Notes: generated from the letters alone by a model not told the origin. Positions 8,494-16,735 are shown, counted from the first letter of the stretch. The stretch: 64,000 bases of DNA from SURF-21 sp964510515 (GCA_964510515.1 CAZEAU010000001.1:182325-246324); one strand, 5' to 3'. Numbers and translations are program-made.

Positions 8494-8761
8494 CAGCCGA
8501 TCGCGCATCCAGGGGGGAACGGACTCCTCACGGGCGCGGGGGGGTGCTGCGATGGCCCCGGGCGAGGCCGGGCGCCAAGCGCCAACTCCGCCACGGGCGC
8601 GGGGGTGCTGCCAGCCGACCGCGCGCCCGGGGGGAAGGGCCGCCAAGTGCGTTGGAAATAGACGTGGATTTCCAGCCGACCGCGCGCTCAGGGGGAAGGG
8701 GTTTGCGCGGGTAAGGGCTGGACGGAAGATGCCCAGCCGACCGTGCATCCAGGGGGGGCAT
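8494..8761. repeat. four degenerate 28-bp direct repeats, 61-bp period (CRISPR-like relic)
   Basis: Copies begin at 8494, 8612, 8673 and 8734 and all start CAGCCGAYCG, with a GGGGGaa-rich 3' half. The last three are spaced exactly 61 bases apart, leaving unique 33-base intervals; the first interval is 118. Repeat length 28 plus spacer 33 is the geometry of type I-E CRISPR arrays, and the first copy shares GCGCAT and GGGGAAC with known I-E repeats. However, the copies differ at several positions each, only one interval pair is regular, and no cas gene is present. Called a repeat, with a CRISPR relic as one reading. Confidence 0.6.
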
Positions 8762-8841
8762 CGTTCCTCCCCCCTTCGCCCCCCTCTTCCGCCTGCCTGC
8801 CCGCGCCCTCCCCATGAGCCGTTACCTCCGCCCAGCCTCCT

Positions 8842-8926
8842 GGGGCCACGTCTTGCGAACCCGAGGCAAAACCCCTGGTGCGAACAGGCAAGATAGCGAA
8901 GCAGGCAAAGAACAAGACCTGACCCC
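8842..8926 (+). mobile_element. 85-bp MITE-like element, copy A
   Basis: This segment is 82/85 identical to the reverse complement of 37330-37414. Similarity stops at the same base on both sides in both places. The ends form a 14-bp imperfect terminal inverted repeat (GGGGCCACGTCTTG against GGGGTCAGGTCTTG). No target duplication is clear and no transposase is encoded. It behaves like a small non-autonomous mobile or REP-type element. The GGGGTCAGGTCTTG end resembles ends seen beside REP-associated transposases, which is recollection rather than a search result. Confidence 0.7.
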
Positions 8927-8960
8927 ATCCGAGATGACCGCATCGGAGATGATGCGGGAT

Positions 8961-8989
8961 TTGACAGGCGGGGGAGGCGATATTATTGT
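8961..8989 (+). promoter_or_regulatory. promoter of the TetR gene, predicting a leaderless transcript
   Basis: A perfect TTGACA (8961-8966), 17-base spacer and TATTGT (8984-8989). The expected start of transcription is at or within a base or two of the ATG at 8996. The nearest purine-rich ribosome-like site (GGGGGAGG, 8970-8977) lies inside the promoter spacer and would not be transcribed. Confidence 0.6.
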
Positions 8990-9005
8990 AATGACATGTC
9001 AGTAC
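8988..9005. promoter_or_regulatory. palindromic operator, probably for the adjacent TetR repressor
   Basis: The core TGACATGTCA (8992-9001) is a perfect palindrome. With flanks GTA and TAC it extends to 18 bases with a single mismatched pair. It overlaps the end of the -10 box and the start codon, an ideal position for autorepression. Confidence 0.55.
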
Positions 9006-9658
9006 CAAAGAAGAGGCTGCGGGCGGAGGAGAGGCGCGAGCAGATACTCGAGGCTGCGGCGGAGGTGTTTTCACGCAAGGGCTACCGCATGGCTTCGGTT
9101 TCGGACATCGTCGATGGAGCCGGTATCGGCAGGGGGACCTTCTATCTCTATTTCAACTCCAAGCAGGAGATCTTCCTGGAGCTCATCGAGCTCTTCTTCC
9201 GCGGATACGCCGGGATCCTGGAGGAGAACCACCTGCACCTGGAGGCGGCGTTCGCCGGCGGCGGGAAGGTGCTGCGCACCTGGCGGGACAATATGCTCAG
9301 GGTGCTCGAGTATCACCACGACAACCCCCACCTCACCAACATCGTCTATCGCGAGGCCATGGGCCGGGACGAGGATTTCTCGGCGCGCATGGAGGAGCTC
9401 TCCAGGCTGGCGCGGGAAAGGCTGGCCTCTGAGTTCCGCATGATGCACGAGCGTGGTATGATGCGCGAGTGCGATGTCGAGGTGGTGGCATCCGCCGTGA
9501 TGGGGTCGACTATCTATCTGGTGATGGAGCATCTGCTGCAGCGCAGCGGAGGCGGCGTGAGCAAGCTGGCGGACATGATGGTCGAATATCACATCAGGGC
9601 CTTGATCCCGGAGAACGGCGACATCGCGCGGGCGCTGCGCAGCGCCCTGAACGCATGA
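8996..9658 (+). CDS. TetR/AcrR family transcriptional regulator
   Basis: 220 residues. The N-terminal helix-turn-helix spans about residues 12-58 (REQILEAAAEVFSRKGY ... GIGRGTFYLYFNSKQEIF), the canonical TetR DNA-binding domain. The remaining helical part is the ligand and dimer domain. It lies 183 bases upstream of two acyl-CoA dehydrogenase genes in the same direction, as FadR/PsrA-like TetR regulators of fatty-acid degradation often do, so control of those genes by acyl-CoA is a reasonable inference. An 18-bp palindrome over its own start suggests autoregulation. Confidence 0.92.
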   Translation: MSVPKKRLRAEERREQILEAAAEVFSRKGYRMASVSDIVDGAGIGRGTFYLYFNSKQEIFLELIELFFRGYAGILEENHLHLEAAFAGGGKVLRTWRDNMLRVLEYHHDNPHLTNIVYREAMGRDEDFSARMEELSRLARERLASEFRMMHERGMMRECDVEVVASAVMGSTIYLVMEHLLQRSGGGVSKLADMMVEYHIRALIPENGDIARALRSALNA

Positions 9659-9841
9659 AGGCATGGGGAGCGCGGGCTGCGGTGAGGAGCGGGCCGACCA
9701 CATGGGCGGTTACGTTTGCGCCGCGTGTCCCGACAGGGGAAGAACGGCCATAAGGCGGGAAAGGAGGGGCACCAGGGGAAAGATCTAGGGCGGAAACCCA
9801 TACCATGCGTAGTATTTTCGTAGGATTAAGGGGTGAAGCTT

Positions 9842-10951
9842 ATGGTTTCGTTTGAGCTGAGCGACGAACAGAAGATGGTCCAGGAGACGGTGGCCTCCTT
9901 CGCGACCGACCACATCGAGCCCATCATGCGGGAGTGCGACGAAGAGGGCGCCATTCCAGGGGAGGTCATCGCCAAGGGGTGGGAGCTGGGCCTGCTCGGC
10001 GGTTGCATACCGGAGGAATACGAGGGTTTCGGCGAGGAGATCTCCGCCCTCACCAACCTCATCGCCATGGAGGAACTGGCCTGGGGCGACCTCTCCATCG
10101 CCATGTACCTCATGGCGCCGTCCATGCTGGCCATCTCCGTGCTCGACCAGGGCACCGAGGAGCAGAAGAAACAGCTCCTGCCCGCCTTCTGCGCGGAGGA
10201 GTACAAGGCGGCCTCCTGCGCCATCGTGGAGCCCACCTACAACTTCTGCGCCTCCGCGCTCAAGACCACGGCGGTGCTCGACGGCGAGGAATACGTCATC
10301 AACGGGACCAAGTGCCTGGTGCCGCTGGCCGAGGAGGCCGAGAACCTGCTGGTCTTCGCGGCCACCTCTCCCGGCATGGGCTTCTCCGGGGCGGACGCAT
10401 TCGTCGTCTCCTCGGGCGCCAAGGGCATGAAGATAGGCGAGAGGGAAAAGAACATGGGCATCAAGGCCCTGGCCACCTTCCCCGTCACCTTCAAGGACTG
10501 CCGCGTGCCCGCGGCCGCTCGCCTGGGGGGGAGCGCGGGATGCGATTATTTACGCATCCTCTCCCGCTCGCGCCTGGGGGTATCGGGCCTGGCCCTGGGG
10601 ATGAGCCGCAAGGCCCTGGAGCATTCCATCGACTACGCGACCCAGAGGATAGCCTTCGGGGAGCCCATCGCCTCGCGTCAGGCCATCGCCTTCATGATCG
10701 CGGAGATGGCCATAGAGATCGACTCCGCCCGCCTGCTGGCCTGGGAGGCGGCGTGGAGATGCGACCAGGACATGGGCTTCGAAAAGGAGGCCTCGCTGGC
10801 CAAGAACTATGCCGCCGAGACGGTGATGACGATATGCGACCGCGGCGTGCAGATCATGGGCGGCCACGGCTACGTGCGCGACAACCCGGTGGAGATGTGG
10901 TTCCGCAACGCGCGCGGCTTCGCCGCCTTCGAAGGCTTCGCAATGGTTTAA
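9842..10951 (+). CDS. acyl-CoA dehydrogenase
   Basis: About 369 residues, FAD-dependent alpha,beta-dehydrogenation of an acyl-CoA. N-terminal helical domain (LSDEQKMVQETVASFA), central beta domain, and C-terminal helices with MGGHGYVRDNPVEMWFRNAR. The catalytic-base region normally reads YEGT or FEGT followed by QIQ and a final helix; here FEG is followed only by FAMV and a stop, so the last 15-20 residues are missing compared with relatives. ATG 9842 is preferred over a GTG at 9833 because AAGGGG lies 9 bases before it. It sits 12 bases upstream of a second acyl-CoA dehydrogenase, suggesting a pair acting on related substrates or as a heteromer. Confidence 0.9.
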   Translation: MVSFELSDEQKMVQETVASFATDHIEPIMRECDEEGAIPGEVIAKGWELGLLGGCIPEEYEGFGEEISALTNLIAMEELAWGDLSIAMYLMAPSMLAISVLDQGTEEQKKQLLPAFCAEEYKAASCAIVEPTYNFCASALKTTAVLDGEEYVINGTKCLVPLAEEAENLLVFAATSPGMGFSGADAFVVSSGAKGMKIGEREKNMGIKALATFPVTFKDCRVPAAARLGGSAGCDYLRILSRSRLGVSGLALGMSRKALEHSIDYATQRIAFGEPIASRQAIAFMIAEMAIEIDSARLLAWEAAWRCDQDMGFEKEASLAKNYAAETVMTICDRGVQIMGGHGYVRDNPVEMWFRNARGFAAFEGFAMV

Positions 10952-10963
10952 GGAGGTGGGAAG

Positions 10964-12208
10964 ATGATAGATTTTGAACTTTCTCCGCGTATCAAGGCCA
11001 CCAGGAACATGATACACATGTTCGCAGAGCAAGCGGTAAGGCCCATCGCCCGCCAGTACGACGAGAACGAGCACGAGAAACCCGCCGAACTCCTGAAGAT
11101 GGTGCAGAAATTCATGGGGGGCGGGATCGGCGGCGCATTCGGCACCGAGGAGAAGAAGGAGGGCGAAGAGCCCAAGGAGAAGAAGCCTCGCGAGACCAAT
11201 CTCGCCGGGGCAATCACCGTGGAGGAGATCTTCTGGGGGGACGCGGGCATCGCCCTCTCCATTCCCGGACCCGGCCTGGGCGGGGCGGCGGTGCAGGCCA
11301 GCGGCACCCCGGAACAGAAGGAGAAGTTCCTGGCGCGCTTCTCCGGAGATGCCCCGGTCTGGGGGGCCATGGCCATCACCGAGCCCGAGGCCGGCTCCGA
11401 CACCGCCAACCTCAAGACCACGGCGTTGCTCGACGGTGACGAGTGGATCCTCAACGGCGAGAAGATCTTCGTCACCTCCGGCAAGAGCGCGCTCGAGGAT
11501 TCCGAGGGCTTCGTGGTCGTCTGGGCGACCATAGACAAGCAGGCGGGAAGGGCGGGCATCAAGCCCTTCGTGGTCGAGCACGGCACCCCGGGCATGGAGA
11601 TAACCAAGATAGAGGACAAGATGGGCATACGTTGCTCGGACACCGTCTCCATCGCCTTCATGGACTGCCGCATCCCCAGGGAGAACATCCTGGGCAGCGC
11701 CGAGGTGGTGGACAAGACCAAGACCGAGGGCTTCAAGAAGGTCATGGCCACCTTCGACGCCACCCGGCCCCTGGTCGCGGCCATGGCCATCGGGGTCGGC
11801 CAGGCCTCGCTGGACTTCCTCAAGGAGAAGCTCAGCGAGGAGGGCATCGAGCTGCGCTACGGCGTCAACCAGCACCGTCTCTCCTCCCTGGAGCGGGACG
11901 TGATGCAGATGGAGGCCGACCTCAAGGCGGCACGCCTGCTCACCTGGAGGGCGCTGTGGATGCTCGACAACGGGCTGCGCAACGATCTGCAGTCCTCCAT
12001 GGCCAAGGCCAAGGCGGGGCTGGCGGTGACGCGCATCACCCAGAAAGCGGTGGAGCTCATGGGCCCGCTCGGCTACTCGCGCGAGCTGCTGCTGGAGAAA
12101 TGGATGCGCGACTCCAAGATCAACGACATCTTCGAGGGCACCGGCCAGATCCAGCTCCTGATCACGGCGAGAAGGCTGCTGGGCTTCTCACGCGAACAGC
12201 TGAAGTAA
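10964..12208 (+). CDS. acyl-CoA dehydrogenase
   Basis: 414 residues, full-length for the family. The catalytic Glu lies in INDIFEGTGQIQ, followed by the usual final helix. FAD/substrate segments AITEPEAGSDTANLKTTA and MGPLGYSRELLLEKWMRD are typical. A charged Lys/Glu-rich insertion at about residues 60-78 (TEEKKEGEEPKEKKPRE) is unusual for the N-terminal domain. AAGGAGG lies 8 bases before the ATG. It ends just before a strong hairpin at 12221-12250, so the two dehydrogenase genes form the end of a transcript, probably regulated by the upstream TetR. Confidence 0.93.
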   Translation: MIDFELSPRIKATRNMIHMFAEQAVRPIARQYDENEHEKPAELLKMVQKFMGGGIGGAFGTEEKKEGEEPKEKKPRETNLAGAITVEEIFWGDAGIALSIPGPGLGGAAVQASGTPEQKEKFLARFSGDAPVWGAMAITEPEAGSDTANLKTTALLDGDEWILNGEKIFVTSGKSALEDSEGFVVVWATIDKQAGRAGIKPFVVEHGTPGMEITKIEDKMGIRCSDTVSIAFMDCRIPRENILGSAEVVDKTKTEGFKKVMATFDATRPLVAAMAIGVGQASLDFLKEKLSEEGIELRYGVNQHRLSSLERDVMQMEADLKAARLLTWRALWMLDNGLRNDLQSSMAKAKAGLAVTRITQKAVELMGPLGYSRELLLEKWMRDSKINDIFEGTGQIQLLITARRLLGFSREQLK

Positions 12209-12220
12209 GGGTTGACGAGA

Positions 12221-12250
12221 TAAATGGGCCGGGAAACCGGCCCATTTATT
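12221..12250 (+). terminator. intrinsic-type terminator after the acyl-CoA dehydrogenase pair
   Basis: A perfect 12-bp stem (TAAATGGGCCGG pairing with CCGGCCCATTTA) closed by a GAAA tetraloop, followed by a short TT tract. The symmetrical A/T flanks would let it act in both directions. Confidence 0.75.
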
Positions 12251-12536
12251 CTGCCCGGCTCGGGCCCCGCGGGGGGTGACGCCGGGCTCGCGGCCGGCGC
12301 CGGCCGGGTGTCTGCTCCGCCCGCCTGCGGCCGCCGCCGCCGGCGACATCATCGGGTGTGATAGAATTGTTGACGCCCCCGGCACGCGCTCGCGGGAGGA
12401 GCGCAAGAGGCGGGGGAGCAAAGACCGAGGACGGACGGAGCAGCTTCTCCACGGGGGCGTGGACGAAATAGCGGGCGATGGCGCACCCTTCAGCGTCCGC
12501 GCGTACCAGGGAGGGGCTCGGTGAAGAGGGCGCCGC
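12251..12536. other. intergenic leader of the CxxC protein gene
   Basis: No gene seen. An extended -10 element, TGATAGAAT (12359-12367), is the likely promoter of the downstream gene; no good -35 is visible. The remainder is GC-rich without clear structure. Confidence 0.4.
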
Positions 12537-13685
12537 ATGAGCTTTGCACCTGACGAGACAGATTCCCCGCGCCAGGATGCCCGGCGCGGCAGGGGCTGGA
12601 TGAAGGCCAGGGGGTTTTCGGGTTTCAAGCCCATGGTGCGCGTATGCCGGGACTGCGGGGTGCCCCTGGCCATAGCGAGAGGTCACATATGGGAGGAGCA
12701 GGGCCGCATCCTCAGCCGGGACAGGGCGCAGCGCCTGGTCATCGTGGAGAACAAAATAGTGGACGGCATCGTGAAGAGGGTCGGCGAAAAAGTGGACGGG
12801 GACGCACGCGAGATCTTCATGTCCACCAAGGCCTACGACGCCTGGAGATACGTGAGCGCGATGCTGAGCGGGTGGAGGAAGGCGGCGCTGGGTTTTCCCC
12901 TGGTGAGGAGGCCCTTCTACGAGATCATGTGCGACCAGGCCCGCATCCTGGGCATGGCGGATGCCACCCTGGCGCAATATAAGCACGGCCGCGAGGCCGT
13001 CATCTCCTGCACCCACTGCTACAGCAGGACCTTCTTCGCCGGGGACCTCCTCGGAGCGTTGTACGCGGGGGAGGGCAAAGAAGCGGCGCTGGAGGTGAGC
13101 GAAAGGGACGGGGAGATACTCTTTTCCCTCACCGTGCTCGACGAGGACCGCAGGGAGGGGGCCGACCGCTGTTCCTTCAACTGGGAGGTGCCTCTCCCCG
13201 GCTACATCGATTACCGGCGCTGCGCGCGCTGCGGCATACCCTTCGCGGTCAGTTTCTTTTCCTGGGACTTCCCCCGCGGCCTGATGCTGGACACCCGCAA
13301 CGGCGAGGCGGTGACGCTGATCGACGTGGCGGGCCTCAATGCCGCTTACGCGGAGATCCGGGCCAGGCGCGGCAGTTGGGTCGACGGCTTCCTCGCCACG
13401 GAGATCAAGCAGATGGTGGACGGCATCCTGCCCGGCCTGGAGTGGAAGAGGCGGCGGCCGGAGGAGCGGGTGAGAGACCTCTTTTTCCTCGCCTACCGTG
13501 GAATGGGGAACCCCGTTTCCACCGAGCCCAGCGGAGAGGGCATCAGGGCGAGGATAGAGAACCCGTTCAATTATCCCATCGTGGCCGGGATCGCCGCCTC
13601 CTTCCTCTCGCGCGGCAAGGAGGTGGCCTTCTCCTGGGAGAGGTCCATGCCTGGCAGGATGGAGCTGGACCTGCGCTTCCTCTAG
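12537..13685 (+). CDS. unfamiliar duplicated CxxC zinc-binding-like protein
   Basis: 382 residues, no family recognised. Three CxxC pairs stand out: VCRDCGVP (about 37-44), SCTHC (about 160) and RRCARCGIP (about 223-231). The first and third start two similar segments: CRDCGVPLAIA...W...GRILS...VIVENKIVDGIVKRV and CARCGIPFAVS...W...GLMLD...TLIDVAGLNAAYAEI. Each is followed by a helical stretch, so the protein looks like an internal duplication, each half with a knuckle plus a helical or alpha/beta part. A role in metal or nucleic-acid binding is possible but unproven. ATG 12537 follows GAAGAGGG. Confidence 0.7.
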   Translation: MSFAPDETDSPRQDARRGRGWMKARGFSGFKPMVRVCRDCGVPLAIARGHIWEEQGRILSRDRAQRLVIVENKIVDGIVKRVGEKVDGDAREIFMSTKAYDAWRYVSAMLSGWRKAALGFPLVRRPFYEIMCDQARILGMADATLAQYKHGREAVISCTHCYSRTFFAGDLLGALYAGEGKEAALEVSERDGEILFSLTVLDEDRREGADRCSFNWEVPLPGYIDYRRCARCGIPFAVSFFSWDFPRGLMLDTRNGEAVTLIDVAGLNAAYAEIRARRGSWVDGFLATEIKQMVDGILPGLEWKRRRPEERVRDLFFLAYRGMGNPVSTEPSGEGIRARIENPFNYPIVAGIAASFLSRGKEVAFSWERSMPGRMELDLRFL

Positions 13686-13713
13686 GGCGCCGGGTGGGGC
13701 GTCGCGATACGCT

Positions 13714-14115
13714 TCAGCGGCGCGGGGAGAGGTTGGTGATGAAGGAGTGGCTGCCGGTCTCCTCGCGCAGATACTCGTCGAACCCCTCCTCTCCGACCTC
13801 CACCCCGGAGTGGAGGAAGAGGGTGTAGAGGTAGTAGCTCATGTACGTCCATTCCCGCTGCAGTTCCTGCCTCAGCTTATCCCGCTTGCTCTTGATGGGT
13901 ATGAGCCGCTCCCCCTCGTAATCGAGCTCGCTGATCTTTCTGCGCAGGTCCCTGCAGGTGCGGATGGCGTCGCGCGTTTCGTACTCCAGGTCCATCTTGT
14001 TCATGTTGTCGATGTTGCGGATCCAGGGGGTTATCTCCTCCGAAGCATGTCCATGTTTATGCAGGTTGTAATGTGAGGCCAGCTTCTTCAGGACCTCCTC
14101 GGGCACCTTGGTCAT
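13714..14115 (-). CDS. hypothetical helical protein, 133 aa
   Basis: A mostly alpha-helical, highly charged soluble protein with no recognised family. The middle is coiled-coil-like (RTCRDLRRKISELDYEGE...KRDKLRQELQRE). It includes aromatic YMSYYLYTLFLHSG and histidine-rich HYNLHKHGHASEE segments. GGGAGGGGAG precedes the ATG. It lies 25 bases upstream of nothing obvious on its strand but tail-to-tail with the CxxC protein gene, and is followed on the minus strand by no further gene before that. Confidence 0.65.
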   Translation of the reverse strand: MTKVPEEVLKKLASHYNLHKHGHASEEITPWIRNIDNMNKMDLEYETRDAIRTCRDLRRKISELDYEGERLIPIKSKRDKLRQELQREWTYMSYYLYTLFLHSGVEVGEEGFDEYLREETGSHSFITNLSPRR

Positions 14116-14140
14116 CTTCTCCCCTCCCAGGGTCGCGAGG

Positions 14141-15433
14141 TCACAGGTCGTGGGTCGGGTCCAGGGTCAGGATTTTGCGGGCCAGGTCGGGGTAGCGAGC
14201 GATGAAGAGCAGCTCGTCCTCGACCAAGGGCTTCTGGGTGCTGACATTGGCGTAGCGGACCAGCTCTAGGATGTCCCTCGCCTCCTCGTTGCTCTGGAAC
14301 TCGACCTCGAGTTTTTCGTAGACGTTGCGAAAGCCCTTGATGCCGGAGTATTCACCGATGGTGATGTTGCGCCCGGTCTCGATGATCTCCGGCTCCCCCC
14401 GGCCCAGTTCCTCGTAATCGTACAGCTCGTAATTGCGGCGGCTCTTGAGGGCGCCGTCGGCATGTATGCCGGACTCATGCGCGAAGGCGTTGTCCCCCAC
14501 GCCCGGCTGGTTCACGGGTATGGGGACGCCGAAGGCGTAGGAGGCGTACTTGGCCGTCTTCCACGCCGCCATGAGGTTCACCGCATCGTCCATCACGTCC
14601 TCGCCGTCGAAGAGGGTTGATTTTTTGACCGCCAGGATGGTCGACACCAGGTCGGCGTTTCCGGCACGCTCTCCCATGCCGTTGATGGTGGTGTTGATGA
14701 AGGCGTTGACCCCGCCGTCCAGCGCTCCCTGGGCCCCGGCTATGGAACACCCCACGGCCATGCCCAGGTCGTTGTGAAAATGCAGCTCTATGTCCAGGCC
14801 CGCCTCCTCGGCGAGGAGCTTGATGCGGTCGTAAACGGTGAAGGGGTCGTTGAAGCCCAGGGTGTCGCAGTAGCGTATCCTCGCTGCGCCGTGCTCCCTG
14901 GCGGCCCGGGCGAACCTGATGAGGTGCTCGTCCGAGGTACGGGAGGCGTCCTCGGCATTGACCCCGATGGAATCGAAGCCCAGTTCACGGGCTTTTACCA
15001 GCGCCTCGCACATCATCTCGACCACGTCGTCGAAGGTGTATTTGCCGTTCCACTTGCCCATGATCATCTGGTCGGAGGTGGAGAGAGAGATGTTTATGTA
15101 CTTGAGCCGGGGGACCTTCTCGCGCGCGAGGGCCACGTCCTTCTCGATGGCGCGCACCCAGCCCGAGAGCCGGGTGTGGTGTATGGCCCCCAGTTCCGCC
15201 AGCTCCAGGTTTGCCTGCAGGTAATTCTTTTCATGGCTGGTGGTGGGAAAGCCGAATTCGCTCTGCCAGATCCCCATCTCGTCCAGCATCACGTTGATGA
15301 TGGTCTTCTCCAGCTTGGCCAGGCCGAGCCTGGAGGTCTGCACGCCGTCCCGGTTGGTGACGTCCACGAAATATATACGCTTGCGGGCTTCATCGCCCGC
15401 ATTTCCCTCCCTGTTCCGGGGCTTGTCGGACAT
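14141..15433 (-). CDS. homocitrate/2-isopropylmalate synthase-like condensing enzyme
   Basis: 430 residues of the DRE-TIM metallolyase family, which condenses acetyl-CoA with a 2-oxo acid. The metal-binding opening is FVDVTNRDGVQT instead of the usual DTTLRDGEQ. Later signatures are ELHFHNDLGMAVG, the INGMGERAGNAD loop and AHESGIHADG. The long C-terminal allosteric domain of LeuA is absent, as in homocitrate synthases. The substrate is not certain: homocitrate, citramalate or a longer-chain analogue are possible. It directly follows the aminotransferase gene on the same strand (adjacent ends at 15433/15434), suggesting one pathway that elongates a 2-oxo acid and transaminates it. Confidence 0.82.
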   Translation of the reverse strand: MSDKPRNREGNAGDEARKRIYFVDVTNRDGVQTSRLGLAKLEKTIINVMLDEMGIWQSEFGFPTTSHEKNYLQANLELAELGAIHHTRLSGWVRAIEKDVALAREKVPRLKYINISLSTSDQMIMGKWNGKYTFDDVVEMMCEALVKARELGFDSIGVNAEDASRTSDEHLIRFARAAREHGAARIRYCDTLGFNDPFTVYDRIKLLAEEAGLDIELHFHNDLGMAVGCSIAGAQGALDGGVNAFINTTINGMGERAGNADLVSTILAVKKSTLFDGEDVMDDAVNLMAAWKTAKYASYAFGVPIPVNQPGVGDNAFAHESGIHADGALKSRRNYELYDYEELGRGEPEIIETGRNITIGEYSGIKGFRNVYEKLEVEFQSNEEARDILELVRYANVSTQKPLVEDELLFIARYPDLARKILTLDPTHDL

Positions 15434-16735
15434 CTATATCCTCCCGTTTTGCTCATCCTCTGCGTCGAGTTCCTTTACGGCAACATAGAGTATATCAAAG
15501 AGGTCTTTTATCTGCTCCCGCTCCAGGCAGGAGAAGGCTATCCTCAGGTTGCGGTTCCCCAAAGCCACCGTCCCCACCCCGTATGCCTTCAGGAGGTGGC
15601 GGCGCAGGCGTTCGGCGTCGGTGTGCAGGAGCTCAAGGCACATGAAATAGCCCGCGTTGAAGGGGTAAGGCTGGAAAGCGTCGGCGTAATCCCCGCTCGC
15701 GAGCACCCTCTTCATCTCCTCGTAGCGCCCCCGGAGCAGCTCGAAATTCTCCCGCTTCTCCTCGACGTAGCCCCTGGATTTCACGGCGTGCACCAGGAGG
15801 GACTGGGAGGGGGTGGAGCACTTGGATATGGTGCCGCGTATGAGCCCACCCACTTTCTTCTCCAGGGCCTCGTAGACCGCCTGCCGCTCCTCCCCCCCCG
15901 CGGCGAGGGAAAAGGTGATGAAGCCGACCCGGAAACCCCACACGTAGTCCTCCTTGGTGGGGCCATCCACCTTGATCGCCGTTATCCCGGGGTGGGAGTC
16001 GGCGACGAGCGAGAAGAGCGACTGTGCGTAGATGTCCTCTTCGTAGAAGAGGCCGGTATAGGCGTCGTCCACGCACACCACCAGGTTGGCTCCCGCCTCG
16101 GCGGCGGCGGTCAGGGCCTCCGCCATGGCCGAGGCCTCTTCCGCATCGGGCGAGTAGCCGGTGGGGTTGTGGGGAAAATTCAAGAGCACGAGCAGCTTGC
16201 CGCGGTCCTTGTGGGAGAAGAGGGCGTCGCGGAAGGCCTGCGTGTGCATGCGGCTGCGGGCGTCGAAAAAGGGGTAGGTGCGGATGTCCGCGCCCCGCCG
16301 CGTGGCGAAGGTCATGCGGTAGTTCCCCCACATCATGTCGGGGAGGAGCAGCACGTCGCCGGCGTCGCAAAACATGTCAGCGCAGATGCTCAGTCCGTGG
16401 GTGAGCCCGTTGGTCACGATGGGGTTCGAGAAGCTCTTCTCTTCGAGGCCCGGGTTCGCCTCCAGCTGATGCCTCCTCCACAGCCGCCTCAGCTCCGGGA
16501 TGCCGCTGGTGGGGGCGTAGGGGAAGGTCTCCTCGGGCTTGAGATGCTTGATATATTTCCTCAGGCTGCCGAGGTAAAGGGGCTTGCCCCCCGAGGTGGC
16601 GATGCCGATGGTCGCGTTGTAGCGGTGCGCGCTCGCCTTGGCCTCCGCGGCCTGGGTGAGTATTCCCCGGGGGAAGTAGAGCTCGCGTCCCAGGGCGGAA
16701 AGGGCCTCGTAGAGGGACGGTGCGTGGTTCCTCAA
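15434..16735 (-). CDS. class I/II PLP-dependent aminotransferase
   Basis: 433 residues from the first canonical start (TTG 16735). Fold-type I aminotransferase: substrate/PLP segments LNFPHNPTGYSPD, CVDDAYTGLFYEED and the Schiff-base lysine in VDGPTKEDYVWGFRVGF. Coding-like sequence continues in frame upstream (reading EPLAIELNETLRNHAP), and an ideal ribosome site AAGGAGGT (16775-16782) points to ATC codons at 16766-16771, so the true protein may start there with 11-12 more residues at a rare AUC codon. The TTG has no ribosome site. It precedes the homocitrate-synthase-like gene with no gap. Substrate unknown. Confidence 0.87.
   Translation of the reverse strand: MRNHAPSLYEALSALGRELYFPRGILTQAAEAKASAHRYNATIGIATSGGKPLYLGSLRKYIKHLKPEETFPYAPTSGIPELRRLWRRHQLEANPGLEEKSFSNPIVTNGLTHGLSICADMFCDAGDVLLLPDMMWGNYRMTFATRRGADIRTYPFFDARSRMHTQAFRDALFSHKDRGKLLVLLNFPHNPTGYSPDAEEASAMAEALTAAAEAGANLVVCVDDAYTGLFYEEDIYAQSLFSLVADSHPGITAIKVDGPTKEDYVWGFRVGFITFSLAAGGEERQAVYEALEKKVGGLIRGTISKCSTPSQSLLVHAVKSRGYVEEKRENFELLRGRYEEMKRVLASGDYADAFQPYPFNAGYFMCLELLHTDAERLRRHLLKAYGVGTVALGNRNLRIAFSCLEREQIKDLFDILYVAVKELDAEDEQNGRI

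Larger units (their letters stand above)
8493..8960. other. repeat-rich intergenic region
   Basis: About 470 bases without a gene. It contains the 28-bp repeat series (8494-8761), two copies of a 20-22 bp G-rich repeat beginning CACGGGCGCGGG (8529-8550 and 8592-8611), and the 85-bp mobile-like element (8842-8926). Open frames across it are low-complexity readings of these repeats. Confidence 0.6.

Noticed and set aside
8494..8761. Formal CRISPR annotation
   Set aside because: Repeats are too divergent, only three are regularly spaced, and no cas genes or leader are visible. Kept as a repeat.
8528..8815. Minus-strand 95-codon repetitive protein
   Set aside because: It translates the 28-bp repeats in shifting contexts without a ribosome site.
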